Source of the DNA: an uncultured Rickettsiales bacterium
GTDB lineage: Bacteria > Pseudomonadota > Alphaproteobacteria > Rickettsiales > UBA1997
Reading direction: 5' to 3'
DNA length: 32,459 bases
Assembly (NCBI GenBank): GCA_944391075.1
Contig: CALXSG010000012.1
Location: 1-32,459 of the forward strand
The notes below the pieces were generated by a model. The model was given only the letters and a program-made list of their open reading frames with translations. It searched no databases and had not been told where the DNA came from. Every line of letters starts with the position of its first letter. Within the stretch, counting starts at the first letter, position 1. Made by a program: the position numbers and the translations under genes. Below, one piece after another: positions 14,628-22,966 of the stretch.

Positions 14628-16151
14628 TTAAACTATACTAATACCTTTTCTATACCTTAATGCTTCTAATAAGTGATCTTTTTGTACATCTTCACAAGCA
14701 TCTAAATCAGCAATAGTTCGTGCAACTTTTAAAATTTTATTATAAGCTCTCATCGAGAGTCCATAGAAATTAACTGCTTTTTGTATAATTTCTTCATTTT
14801 CAGGAGTTATCGTAATAAATTCTTTGACTAAATCAGCTGGCGCGTTAGCATTTGTTAATGAAGCGTTTATTGTATTTTTATATCTATTTGCTTGAATTTT
14901 TCTAGCTTTAATAACTCTTTGTTTAACAGTAGCGCTATCTTCATTATTTAAATCTTTTCTTTTTGATTCAGCAAAAATATCTATTTGCGGGACTTCTATA
15001 CATATATCTATTCTGTCAAGTAATGGTCCTGAAATTTTTGCTTGATATTCTTTTGCACAAGTAGGTGCACGTGGGCACTTCTTCTTTTCATCCATTAAAT
15101 GTCCACATCTACACGGATTCATAGCTGCAATTAATTGAAAGTCAGCTGGAAATGTATTTGTAATTTGTGCTCTTGCAATAGAAACTTCCTTATTTTCTAG
15201 TGGTTGTCGCAAAGAATCTAAAACCTGTCTAGAAAATTCTGGTAATTCATCTAAAAACAAAATACCTTTATGTGCTAGTGAAACCTGCCCCGGTTTTGCT
15301 TTTGCGCCACCACCAACCATGGCTGGCATAGAACAAGAATGATGTGGATCCATAAATGGTCTATAAGTTATTAATTCACCATTTTTAATATTTCCAGCAA
15401 CACTATTTATCATATTGATTTCTAGTACTTCATCAAGCGTTAAATCTGGTAAAATACCCGGTAATCTTTTTGCTAACATCGATTTTCCTGTTCCTGGAGG
15501 TCCAATCATTAATAAGTTATGTCCACCTGCTGCCGCAATTTCTAATGCTCTTTTTGCTTGTTCTTGTCCTACTACATCCTTTAAATCAGGATAATAAGGT
15601 TTTGTGAGTTCTTTTTTAAACTCAGGTCTATTCAATACTTGCGTACCTTTTAAGTGATTTATTAATGACATTAAGTCCCTAGGTGCAACAATTTCAATAT
15701 CATCACCAATCCATAAAGCTTCTGGTCCATTTTCTTCTGGACAAATAATGCCTAATTTTCTTTCGCCTGCTGCCATAGTAGCCGGCAATACACCGTTCAC
15801 ACGATTAATACAACCATCAAGCGATAATTCACCCATAACAACAAAATCATCAACAGCATCTTGCGGAAGCACCCCCATTTCTTCAAGTATTCCAATAGCT
15901 ATTGGTAAATCCAAAAATGTGCCTTCCTTCTCAATATCAGCTGGTGTCAAATTTACAGTAATTCTTTTAGCAGGAAATGATAAATTCATGGAATTTATAG
16001 CACTTCTAACTCTTTCTTTTGATTCATTAACCGCTTTATCAGGTAAACCAACAATATTAAAAGCAACAATACCACTGGAAATTTTAACTTCTACATTTAC
16101 ATCAATAGCTTTTACACCCGAAAATACAAATGTTTTTATTTTTGAAACCAT
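14628..16151 (-). CDS. comM: ComM/YifB-family Mg-chelatase-like AAA+ helicase
   Basis: A hexameric DNA helicase. ComM promotes branch migration during integration of DNA taken up by natural transformation, though the family also occurs in bacteria not known to be competent. Order: a Lon-like N-terminal domain (residues about 1-165), AAA+ core with Walker A GPPGTGKSMLAKRL and Walker B ILFLDELPEF, a Cys-rich insert (NPCRCGHLMDEKKKCPRAPTC), arginine-finger region GPLLDRIDICIEV, and the Mg-chelatase C-terminal domain ending EALRYRKG. The ATG at 16151 gives MVSKIKTFVFSGVKA, the normal family start. An in-frame GTG at 16166 is less likely. It follows the Mur ligase gene by 43 bases. Confidence 0.93.
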   Translation of the reverse strand: MVSKIKTFVFSGVKAIDVNVEVKISSGIVAFNIVGLPDKAVNESKERVRSAINSMNLSFPAKRITVNLTPADIEKEGTFLDLPIAIGILEEMGVLPQDAVDDFVVMGELSLDGCINRVNGVLPATMAAGERKLGIICPEENGPEALWIGDDIEIVAPRDLMSLINHLKGTQVLNRPEFKKELTKPYYPDLKDVVGQEQAKRALEIAAAGGHNLLMIGPPGTGKSMLAKRLPGILPDLTLDEVLEINMINSVAGNIKNGELITYRPFMDPHHSCSMPAMVGGGAKAKPGQVSLAHKGILFLDELPEFSRQVLDSLRQPLENKEVSIARAQITNTFPADFQLIAAMNPCRCGHLMDEKKKCPRAPTCAKEYQAKISGPLLDRIDICIEVPQIDIFAESKRKDLNNEDSATVKQRVIKARKIQANRYKNTINASLTNANAPADLVKEFITITPENEEIIQKAVNFYGLSMRAYNKILKVARTIADLDACEDVQKDHLLEALRYRKGISIV

Positions 16152-16194
16152 TTTTAAAGCCCCCACTCATACAGCAATTATTAATGCTTTTATA

Positions 16195-17616
16195 TTATTT
16201 ATTTTTAGACTCAGTAAATAATTTTTTTAGTTTTTCAGTTATTTTATAAGAATTTCCGGCACCCATAACAATAACAGAAAATTTATCATTTTTATCATTT
16301 GATATAATTGCCTTTATTCTTTCAACAACATTATCAAAATCATCAATACACTCTACTTTATCATTATTTAATAAACTCTTAACATCTATATCATCCATAA
16401 AACTCTCTCTTGACTTAAAAACTTTTGTAACTATTGGATAATCCGCAATTAATAAAGCATTATTATATTCTTGAACATTATTTTTTATTCTTGAAATTAA
16501 ATGCGGCTCTAATACAGCTATTATTTTTTCATTATTATCAACAATTTCCTTTATAGCTTCTAATGTACATTTTATTTGAGTATGATGGTGTGCATAGTCA
16601 TCATATAATTTTATTCTATTATCATGAAATACTAAATCTATTCTTCTTTTACTGCCACAAAAATTCTTCAATACACTTTTTATAGTATCAATATCAACAC
16701 CAAGTTCAAGTGCTAAAATTGAAGCAGCAGAAATATTTTTTGCATTATGTTCACCTAATAAATGATGTTTCAATTCAACACCATTAACAACAAGTTTTTC
16801 TTTTTCTTTTTTAGCTTTAATTAATTTAACTTTTGAATTTTTTTCAATCTTTTCATTAAATGTATAACCTATAATTTGTACATTCTTTTCCTCAAAAAAA
16901 TTCATCATTGATAAAATCAAATTTTTTAAATTTAAATCATCATAATTAAAAACTATTTTACCATCATTTTGAACTGTATATAAAAATTGTTTAAAATTAT
17001 TTGTATAGTCTTCAATATTCTTAAACCTTTCAGGATGTTCCATTTCTAAATTATTTAAAATTATATATTTTGGGTTATAATATAAAAAATTACCATCATA
17101 TTCATCACCTTCACATATATAATAATCAGAATTACCAACCCTATAAGTAGTGCCCCACTCTTTAACAATACCTCCAACAAAAACAGTTGGATCAAAATTA
17201 GCTTTCTCTAAAAATAATGCAACTAATGAAGTAGTAGTGGTTTTACCATGTGTTCCTGCAACAGCAACAACATTTTTATCTTTCATAATGTATTCACCTA
17301 AAAATTGTTGCCATTTTATTGTTTTTTTGGTTTCCATAGCAAGTTTTGTTTCTTCAATTTCTTTATATTTATCTTTATATAATAAAGCAGGACTTAATAC
17401 TACTATATCAACGTCTTTTAAATGTTCTGCATTATGACCATTTAATATATTTATATCATTATCTAATAATTGTTGTGTGTAGTTATTAATTTCTGTTTTT
17501 AAATCACAACCGTCAACATTAAAACCTCTTTGTTTTGCAATACAAGCAACCCCTGAAATACCACTACCATTAATACCTATAAAATGTACCTTTGTTTTAA
17601 TACTATCATCTTGCAT
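16195..17616 (-). CDS. Mur ligase, MurC/Mpl type
   Basis: An ATP-dependent ligase joining L-Ala (MurC) or a recycled tripeptide (Mpl) to UDP-MurNAc. The N-terminal substrate domain has HFIGINGSGISGVA. The ATP site is GTHGKTTTTSLVALFLE, and the C-terminal domain has SKRRIDLV and DDYAHHHTQI. The features are mixed: ILNNLEMEHPERF in the central domain is Mpl-like, while LEPHLISR is MurC-like. It stands between comM and an IMPase-like gene rather than in a dcw cluster. The ATG at 17616 has AGAGAGG nine bases upstream; a TTG at 17625 is less likely. If no other murC exists in the genome, this must be the essential MurC. Confidence 0.8.
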   Translation of the reverse strand: MQDDSIKTKVHFIGINGSGISGVACIAKQRGFNVDGCDLKTEINNYTQQLLDNDINILNGHNAEHLKDVDIVVLSPALLYKDKYKEIEETKLAMETKKTIKWQQFLGEYIMKDKNVVAVAGTHGKTTTTSLVALFLEKANFDPTVFVGGIVKEWGTTYRVGNSDYYICEGDEYDGNFLYYNPKYIILNNLEMEHPERFKNIEDYTNNFKQFLYTVQNDGKIVFNYDDLNLKNLILSMMNFFEEKNVQIIGYTFNEKIEKNSKVKLIKAKKEKEKLVVNGVELKHHLLGEHNAKNISAASILALELGVDIDTIKSVLKNFCGSKRRIDLVFHDNRIKLYDDYAHHHTQIKCTLEAIKEIVDNNEKIIAVLEPHLISRIKNNVQEYNNALLIADYPIVTKVFKSRESFMDDIDVKSLLNNDKVECIDDFDNVVERIKAIISNDKNDKFSVIVMGAGNSYKITEKLKKLFTESKNK

Positions 17617-17640
17617 TTTTAACAACCTCTCTATATCCGT

Positions 17641-18378
17641 TTATAATTGTGAATATAATAAATCATTACATAATATTAATTCTTGATTATCATTTATTTT
17701 AACTAAACCACCAGCTTCTTTTACTAAAAGAATTGGTAATTCTAAGAAAATATTATTTTTTTCTATAATAGTTGCATCAAATTTACCATTTGCAACATTA
17801 CATACATTTAAAATATCGCAATTGGTTATATTCACATTCTTATACTTTTTTATATTTTTAATTAAAAAATCTTTATTGTTTGTATCTTTAATTGCAATTA
17901 ATGCTTCATCAATACTCATTCTTGAAGAAACCCTGATTCTTCTAGAATTAACATAAGCACCTTTGCCTTGTTCTACTATAAAAGTTTCTTGTGTTATTGG
18001 ACTATCTATTAAACCACAAATTGTTTGAAATTCACCTTCTTTGTTTTTCTTCTGTAAAGCTATTGAAATACAAAAGTAAGGAATTGCATGCATTAAGTTG
18101 ATTTTTCCACACAAAGGATTAATTAAATACCTAAAATTACACTGAGTATCTTCTTCATTTGGTTCATCAGAAAATAATATACCATAACTTGGTTTTTTAG
18201 ATTTTAGATATTCATATAGTCTTTTTTTAACAAAATCTACAATTAATTCTGCAAATTTTGCACTACCTTTGTAAGAATTTTGTAAATTTTCTAATTCAAC
18301 AAAGTCTCTACTAATTTTATCACCAACTTTAATAATTGAATCTTGAATAACAGTTAAATCTGCAGAAAAAAGTACCAT
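17641..18378 (-). CDS. Inositol-monophosphatase-like protein, catalytic motifs lost
   Basis: The fold is that of SuhB/IMPase proteins: YLINPLCGKINLMHAIPYFCISIAL lines up with the usual WIIDPLDGTTNF...P.FAVSIA segment. FIVEQGKGAYVNSRRIRVS and the end LLVKEAGGLVKI are also typical. However, the metal-binding DPLDGT reads NPLCGK (residues 87-92), losing both Asp and the Thr, and the WDxAAG motif is replaced by FLELPI. The two-metal phosphatase site therefore cannot be normal. The frame is intact at 245 residues and the gene has its own good promoter, so it is probably a non-catalytic protein. SuhB acts as an antitermination factor in rRNA transcription in E. coli, which gives one possible role. 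A TTG at 18390 is the alternative start. Confidence 0.75.
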   Translation of the reverse strand: MVLFSADLTVIQDSIIKVGDKISRDFVELENLQNSYKGSAKFAELIVDFVKKRLYEYLKSKKPSYGILFSDEPNEEDTQCNFRYLINPLCGKINLMHAIPYFCISIALQKKNKEGEFQTICGLIDSPITQETFIVEQGKGAYVNSRRIRVSSRMSIDEALIAIKDTNNKDFLIKNIKKYKNVNITNCDILNVCNVANGKFDATIIEKNNIFLELPILLVKEAGGLVKINDNQELILCNDLLYSQL

Positions 18379-18412
18379 TTTTATTAACAAATATTATACA
18401 AACTACGTATGT

Positions 18413-18440
18413 ATATTAAAACCCATAAAAAATAAATCAA
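18413..18440 (-). promoter_or_regulatory. Promoter of the IMPase-like / Mur ligase / comM operon
   Basis: TTGATT (18435-18440), a 16-base spacer and TAATAT (18413-18418). It is back to back with the murJ promoter, 13 bases separating the two -35 boxes. Confidence 0.55.
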
Positions 18441-18453
18441 GTTTTATTTATAC

Positions 18454-18482
18454 TTGACATAATTTTAATAAAATAATAACTT
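18454..18482 (+). promoter_or_regulatory. Promoter of murJ
   Basis: A perfect TTGACA (18454-18459), a 17-base spacer and TAACTT (18477-18482), about 50 bases before the murJ start. Confidence 0.6.
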
Positions 18483-18533
18483 GTTTTTATCAAAAAAATT
18501 TTTATTATTTTTGAGTAAATAAAATATTTTGAA

Positions 18534-20069
18534 ATGAAAAGTTTTTTAAAATCAACACTTATAATGTCTTTTGGAACACTATTATCAAGAATTAGTGGTT
18601 TTGTTAGAGATATTTTTATAGCCAAATATTTAGGAAATGGTTTTTATTCTGATATATTTTTTATGGCTTTTAGAATTCCTAATTTTTTTAGAAAAATATT
18701 TGCGGAAGGTGCATTTAATTCAGCTTTTACACCTATATTTGCAAGTGGAATTGAATGCCACGGAAAAGAAAAAATGTTAATTTTTGCCAGAAATATTTAT
18801 TCAATCTTATTATATGTACTTTTAATTTTTACATTAGTAGCAGAAATAGCTATGCCAATTTTAATGTATATTCTTGCACCTGGTTATTTGGAAGATGAAC
18901 AAAAATTTAAATTAGTTGTATTTCTAACAAGAATTACTTTTCCTTATTTAATTTTTATTTCATTAGTTTCATTAATGTCAGGCATTTTAAATACTTTTAA
19001 TAAATTCTTTGCTGTATCGATAATGCCTGTAATTTTAAATTTTGTAATTGTAGCATTTGCCATAATTTTTAGAACAGCCGATGAATTAAAGATTGCAACT
19101 GCATTATCTTATGCAATTTCTGTTGCTGGTGTAGTTCAATTTGTTTTTATTTTTATTTATTCTTTAAAAGAAAAAATTTTTTTATATCCTGTATTTCCAA
19201 GAATTACACCAACAGCTAAAAAATTCTTTTCTAAATTTTCTGACTCTTTTTTAGCTTCTGGAATTATGCAAATAAACTCCATTTGTGATTCAATTTTTGC
19301 ATCTTTAATTGCTGGTGCCGTTTCAACATTATACTATGCTGATAGAGTATCTCAATTTCCATTATCAATCATTGGAACAGCAATTGGTATTACAATTCTT
19401 CCATCTTTATCTAAATCTTTAAGTAAAAAAGGAAATAAAGAAGAAGCACAAGAATTACAAGAAAATTCTTTATTTTTATCTTCATTCTTAGGTATACCTG
19501 CTGCTTTTGCTTTATTTAGCATGTCAAATTTAATAGTAGAAATTTTATTTCAAAGAGGACAATTTACAGCAGAAAATACAATTCAAGTTGCAAATGCATT
19601 AAAAATTTATTCTGTTGCTTTACCATTTTTTATTTTTTCAAAAATATTACAAACTGTATTTTATGCAAAAAAAGACACAAGAACCCCTATGAAAAATTCT
19701 TTATATTGCTTATGTATAAACGCTTGTTTAAGTCTTTGTTTAGTATTTTTTATTGGTGCAAACGGTATAGCTATTGCAACAACAGTTGCTGCAATTTTTT
19801 CAACGGTTTCATTATTTTTAAAATTATTAAAAGAAAAGGTATTTATTTTTACAGAGAAATTGCAAATGAAAATATTAAAAACAGTTTATATATCATTATT
19901 AATGTTAATTACAATTTATTCATTTAATACATTATTTACTGACTTTAATATAATTCCAATAATTAAATTAATTTTATTATCCGCCATTGGTGGTAGTTTA
20001 TTTTTTATATTATCGTTTTTATTAAATGTAATTACAATAGAAGAAATTAAAGAATTTTTTAAAAAATAA
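18534..20069 (+). CDS. murJ: Lipid II flippase MurJ
   Basis: An inner-membrane flippase that moves the peptidoglycan precursor lipid II to the periplasm. The 511 residues form about 14 membrane segments. The start FGTLLSRISGFVRDIFIAKYLG and the segment FRIPNFFRKIFAEGAFNSAFTPIF are the classic MviN/MurJ signature, including the Arg residues of the central cavity. EILFQRGQFT and FYAKKDTRTPMKNS are also typical. No ribosome binding site is obvious. It is followed after 73 bases by a separate promoter. Confidence 0.97.
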   Translation: MKSFLKSTLIMSFGTLLSRISGFVRDIFIAKYLGNGFYSDIFFMAFRIPNFFRKIFAEGAFNSAFTPIFASGIECHGKEKMLIFARNIYSILLYVLLIFTLVAEIAMPILMYILAPGYLEDEQKFKLVVFLTRITFPYLIFISLVSLMSGILNTFNKFFAVSIMPVILNFVIVAFAIIFRTADELKIATALSYAISVAGVVQFVFIFIYSLKEKIFLYPVFPRITPTAKKFFSKFSDSFLASGIMQINSICDSIFASLIAGAVSTLYYADRVSQFPLSIIGTAIGITILPSLSKSLSKKGNKEEAQELQENSLFLSSFLGIPAAFALFSMSNLIVEILFQRGQFTAENTIQVANALKIYSVALPFFIFSKILQTVFYAKKDTRTPMKNSLYCLCINACLSLCLVFFIGANGIAIATTVAAIFSTVSLFLKLLKEKVFIFTEKLQMKILKTVYISLLMLITIYSFNTLFTDFNIIPIIKLILLSAIGGSLFFILSFLLNVITIEEIKEFFKK

Positions 20070-20085
20070 TTTATTAATAAAATGC

Positions 20086-20114
20086 TTGAATATTTTTTCA
20101 ACATTATTTAAAAT
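20086..20114 (+). promoter_or_regulatory. Promoter of the acidic protein / Tim44 operon
   Basis: TTGAAT (20086-20091), a 17-base spacer and TAAAAT (20109-20114), 28 bases ahead of the ATG at 20143. Confidence 0.5.
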
Positions 20115-20142
20115 AATATAGGAATAAGATATTTTTATAAAA

Positions 20143-20934
20143 ATGGACGACGAGACAACAAGAACAACAAGAAACGAATCAAACCAAAAAAGAAGTAAGA
20201 TCCTAAGTGAACTTATGGAAAAGTCCGCAAAAATAAACGAGAGTCTTGAGGCTAAGAATTTAGCTTTAAATCAAATTAATGATAAAATCATACAACAATC
20301 ACAAAATAATCATGAAACCCATAAATCAAATGTTGAAGAAAGCAATGAATTTTTAGATTCGACAGCATTATTAAATGAAATCACACCAGAAACAGAGAAT
20401 AATGTATGGGATAATGAAGATAGTTATAATTTTTATGATGAAAATTTTAATTATGATTCATTAATTAATAAAGAAGAAAGTGTTGACGAAACAGTTTTAC
20501 ATAATAAAAATGAAGAAGAAAATCAAACAGAAAAGCTTATGCTTGATGATAATGAATTCTTGAATAATAGAGATAAAGATTTAGCTGAAAATATAGATAA
20601 GAATGAAGATGAAGAAGACGATACAACGGGTGATGATACGGAAGATACAACAACAGGTGATACAAGTGATGATACCAATAATGATACTGACGACACAACT
20701 AGTGATGATGACGATGATGATCCTGAGTTTAGAAATAAATATAAAGAGGTATTTGAAGCTAATAAACAAAAATTATCAAAAAAAGCTAAACAAGCCGTTG
20801 AAGAAGACGAAAAGGAAATGGTTAGTATTATTAAGAGTTTCAAATCTAAAAAAATTAAATCAAGCAAGAAATCTCTTGATTTAAAAAAATTTAGAAATAC
20901 AGTTAAAGAAGAAACATTAGAATTAAAAAAATAA
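20143..20934 (+). CDS. Acidic low-complexity protein with an Asp/Thr-rich tract, unknown function
   Basis: No family is recognised. The 263 residues show no signal peptide or membrane segment. Residues about 15-60 look like a coiled coil (KRSKILSELMEKSAKINESL...). The middle is Asn/Glu/Asp-rich. Residues about 159-193 are almost only Asp and Thr (DDTTGDDTEDTTTGD, then SDDDDDD). The C-terminal 70 residues are strongly basic (SFKSKKIKSSKKSLDLKKF). The charge split suggests a disordered protein binding a basic partner or RNA. It is 12 bases upstream of the Tim44-domain gene and probably co-transcribed, so a shared role at the membrane is plausible but inferred. Confidence 0.75.
   Translation: MDDETTRTTRNESNQKRSKILSELMEKSAKINESLEAKNLALNQINDKIIQQSQNNHETHKSNVEESNEFLDSTALLNEITPETENNVWDNEDSYNFYDENFNYDSLINKEESVDETVLHNKNEEENQTEKLMLDDNEFLNNRDKDLAENIDKNEDEEDDTTGDDTEDTTTGDTSDDTNNDTDDTTSDDDDDDPEFRNKYKEVFEANKQKLSKKAKQAVEEDEKEMVSIIKSFKSKKIKSSKKSLDLKKFRNTVKEETLELKK
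20617..20721 (+). repeat. Imperfect GATGATAC/GATACAAC-like repeat tract
   Basis: Short, imperfect units rich in GAT and ACA/ACT codons recur through this stretch and encode the Asp/Thr tract. Unit lengths vary but keep the reading frame. Such tracts can change length by recombination or slippage; variation is not visible from one sequence. Confidence 0.5.
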
Positions 20935-20946
20935 AGTTTAAGTATT

Positions 20947-21639
20947 ATGGATATAGTATTTTTAATAATTTTTGCAGCAATTATTATATTTAAATTAAAA
21001 AGTGTTCTTGGGACACGTAATGATGGCGATAATGTTAGACAAAAAACCTTAGAAGAATTTTTTAAAAATAAAATAGATGAAGCCAATAAAGCCAAAACAT
21101 CTCAACAAACAAACAATGCTCAAATAATTGATATCACAGATCAGATTACCAAAAATAATAAATTAACAGAATTTAAGTTAAATATTGATGTAGCTGATAA
21201 TGTAAAAAAAGAATTAGAAAAAATAAACTTTAATGAAGATAAATTTTTAAAAGGCGCAGAAAATGCAGTTGAAATGATTAATGATTCATTTTCTAATAAA
21301 GATTTAGAAACATTAAAAGAATTATTAACAGCACAAGTATATAATAATTTTAAAAAACAAATTGACGAACTTAACAATCAAGGTAGAATTTTAAAATCTT
21401 CATTAATATCCTTTTTATCAAACAAAATTGACAATATAGTAGTTAAAAATAAAATGATTAATATTGACGTTTTATTTGAAATGGAACAAATTAATTTTGT
21501 TGAAGATCGAGACGGAAATATTATCATGGGAAACAAGAAAAAAATTCAAAAAATTAAAGAAAAATGGACTTTTGAAAAAAAGATTGGTGATAAAACAAAT
21601 TTCTGGTTAATTAAAAATATAGAAAATATCACAAAATAG
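20947..21639 (+). CDS. Tim44-domain membrane-anchored protein
   Basis: It has an N-terminal membrane segment (residues 3-17) followed by LKSVLGTRN, matching the bacterial Tim44-like pattern of a short anchor and LRSVLGRR. A charged linker (about 25-85) follows, then a Tim44-like C-terminal domain (about 90-230) with FLKGAENAVEMINDSFSNKDLETLKELLTAQVYNNFKKQIDE and a late EKWTFEK...FWLIKNI. Such proteins are characteristic of alphaproteobacteria and are relatives of the mitochondrial import motor subunit Tim44. In Caulobacter a homologue lies in the inner membrane. Its molecular job in bacteria is not settled. It is convergent with rlmE, 4 bases apart. Confidence 0.88.
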   Translation: MDIVFLIIFAAIIIFKLKSVLGTRNDGDNVRQKTLEEFFKNKIDEANKAKTSQQTNNAQIIDITDQITKNNKLTEFKLNIDVADNVKKELEKINFNEDKFLKGAENAVEMINDSFSNKDLETLKELLTAQVYNNFKKQIDELNNQGRILKSSLISFLSNKIDNIVVKNKMINIDVLFEMEQINFVEDRDGNIIMGNKKKIQKIKEKWTFEKKIGDKTNFWLIKNIENITK

Positions 21640-21643
21640 TTTA

Positions 21644-22327
21644 TTATTCATTTACATCTTTAAAACCCTGTGCAACAACGTACATTTCAACAGATTCTTT
21701 TCTAGATGATTCTGGTTTAAAATGTTTCACGGTTTTAAATTTTTGTTTCATTTGTTTAAATAATTCAGGTTCGGTTCCACCTTGAAAAACTTTTGCTATA
21801 AAAGAACCATCTTTTTTTAATACTTTTGTAGCAAAGTTAAAAGCCTCTTCAACAAGTGCAGAAGTTCTAATATGATCAATATTCTTATTGCCTGTTGTGT
21901 TTGCAGCCATATCACTCATAACAACGTCATACTTACAGCCGCCAATTTCAGCCATAATAACTTTTTCAGCTTCTGGCGCTAAGAAATCTTGCTTTATAAA
22001 CTTAACACCTGGCAACTCTTTCATATCCAAAATATCAACAGCAAGTATATTATTAGGTCCAACCTTTTTTGATATAACTTGACTCCAACCACCAGGTGCA
22101 GAACCAAGATCAAGAACTTTATAATTTTTCTTAAAAATTTTAAATTTATTATCAATTTCTAATATTTTAAAACTAGCTCTTGATCTATAACCCTTTTGTT
22201 TAGATAGTGCTACAAATGGATCATTTAATTGTCTTTCTAACCATCTAGTAGAAGACACCTTCCTACCTTTCGCTGTATTTATGTTTTTCTTAGGTTGTTT
22301 AAAATTTCCTAATATACTTGCTGTCAT
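21644..22327 (-). CDS. rlmE: 23S rRNA (uridine-2'-O-)-methyltransferase RlmE/FtsJ
   Basis: Methylates the 2'-O of U2552 (E. coli numbering) in the 23S rRNA A loop, a late step of 50S assembly. The SAM motif is VLDLGSAPGGWSQV. The K-D-K-E tetrad is visible as Lys in RSRASFK, Asp in VMSDMAAN, Lys in FIAKVFQGG and Glu in ESVEMYVVA. A basic N-terminal extension (residues 1-30) is common in alphaproteobacteria. It follows greA by 4 bases in one operon. Confidence 0.95.
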   Translation of the reverse strand: MTASILGNFKQPKKNINTAKGRKVSSTRWLERQLNDPFVALSKQKGYRSRASFKILEIDNKFKIFKKNYKVLDLGSAPGGWSQVISKKVGPNNILAVDILDMKELPGVKFIKQDFLAPEAEKVIMAEIGGCKYDVVMSDMAANTTGNKNIDHIRTSALVEEAFNFATKVLKKDGSFIAKVFQGGTEPELFKQMKQKFKTVKHFKPESSRKESVEMYVVAQGFKDVNE

Positions 22328-22331
22328 AATA

Positions 22332-22811
22332 TTATTGCTCTATATATTGTACATCTAATATTTCATATTCTTTAATACCAGCAGGAGTTTTAATTTCAAT
22401 TTCATCCCCTTTCTCTTTGCCCATTAAAGATTTTCCAACAAGTGATTCTACTGCTAAAATGCCTTTTGATAAATCAGATTCAAATTCACTTAATAATGTA
22501 TATTTTACTTCTTTATCCGTATTAATATCGAGTAATGTTACAGTAGCACCAAAATTAATTTTATCACCAGAATAAGCAGTAATATCAACAACTTCAGCAT
22601 TAGCAAGTCTTTCTGATAAGTCAGCAATCATAGCTTCAATAACTTTTTGTTTATCTTTTGCTGTTGCATATTCTTCATTTTCGCTTAAATCACCCATTTC
22701 AATAGCAGCACCTATTGCTTTTGAAACAGCAGGTCTTTCAACAGTTAACAAGTTATTTAATTCATCTTTTATTTTTTGATAACCTGCTTTTGTAATTTTA
22801 AATCTTTGCAT
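22332..22811 (-). CDS. greA: Transcription elongation factor GreA
   Basis: Binds the RNA polymerase secondary channel and stimulates cleavage of backtracked RNA. The 159 residues have the normal coiled-coil N-terminal half, with the acidic tip GDLSENEEYATAKDKQ, and the FKBP-like C-terminal half (LVGKSLMGKEKGDEIEI). A strong AGAGGA ribosome binding site lies ahead of the ATG. First gene of greA-rlmE. Confidence 0.97.
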   Translation of the reverse strand: MQRFKITKAGYQKIKDELNNLLTVERPAVSKAIGAAIEMGDLSENEEYATAKDKQKVIEAMIADLSERLANAEVVDITAYSGDKINFGATVTLLDINTDKEVKYTLLSEFESDLSKGILAVESLVGKSLMGKEKGDEIEIKTPAGIKEYEILDVQYIEQ

Positions 22812-22833
22812 ATTTTCCTCTTTTGTTTTTTAA

Positions 22834-22863
22834 AATTAAACAAAAAAATATATTTTCGTCAAC
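22834..22863 (-). promoter_or_regulatory. Promoter of greA-rlmE
   Basis: TTGACG (22858-22863), an 18-base spacer and TAATTT (22834-22839), 22 bases ahead of the greA start. Confidence 0.5.
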
Positions 22864-22966
22864 CTTGTTAAACGAAAATTATTTTATTTTTTATACTAAT
22901 ACTTATAATATCTTAAAACTTTTATTTATTTATTCAAGTATTATTTTTATATTTATGATACTTGAT

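Noticed and set aside
20523..21095. Serine-rich minus-strand frame opposite the acidic protein gene
   Set aside because: It arises from the complement of GAT/GAA-rich repeats. The plus-strand frame has the promoter and operon context.
21721..21735. TGTTTCACGG as a parS site near parA
   Set aside because: Only half matches the parS palindrome and it lies inside rlmE.
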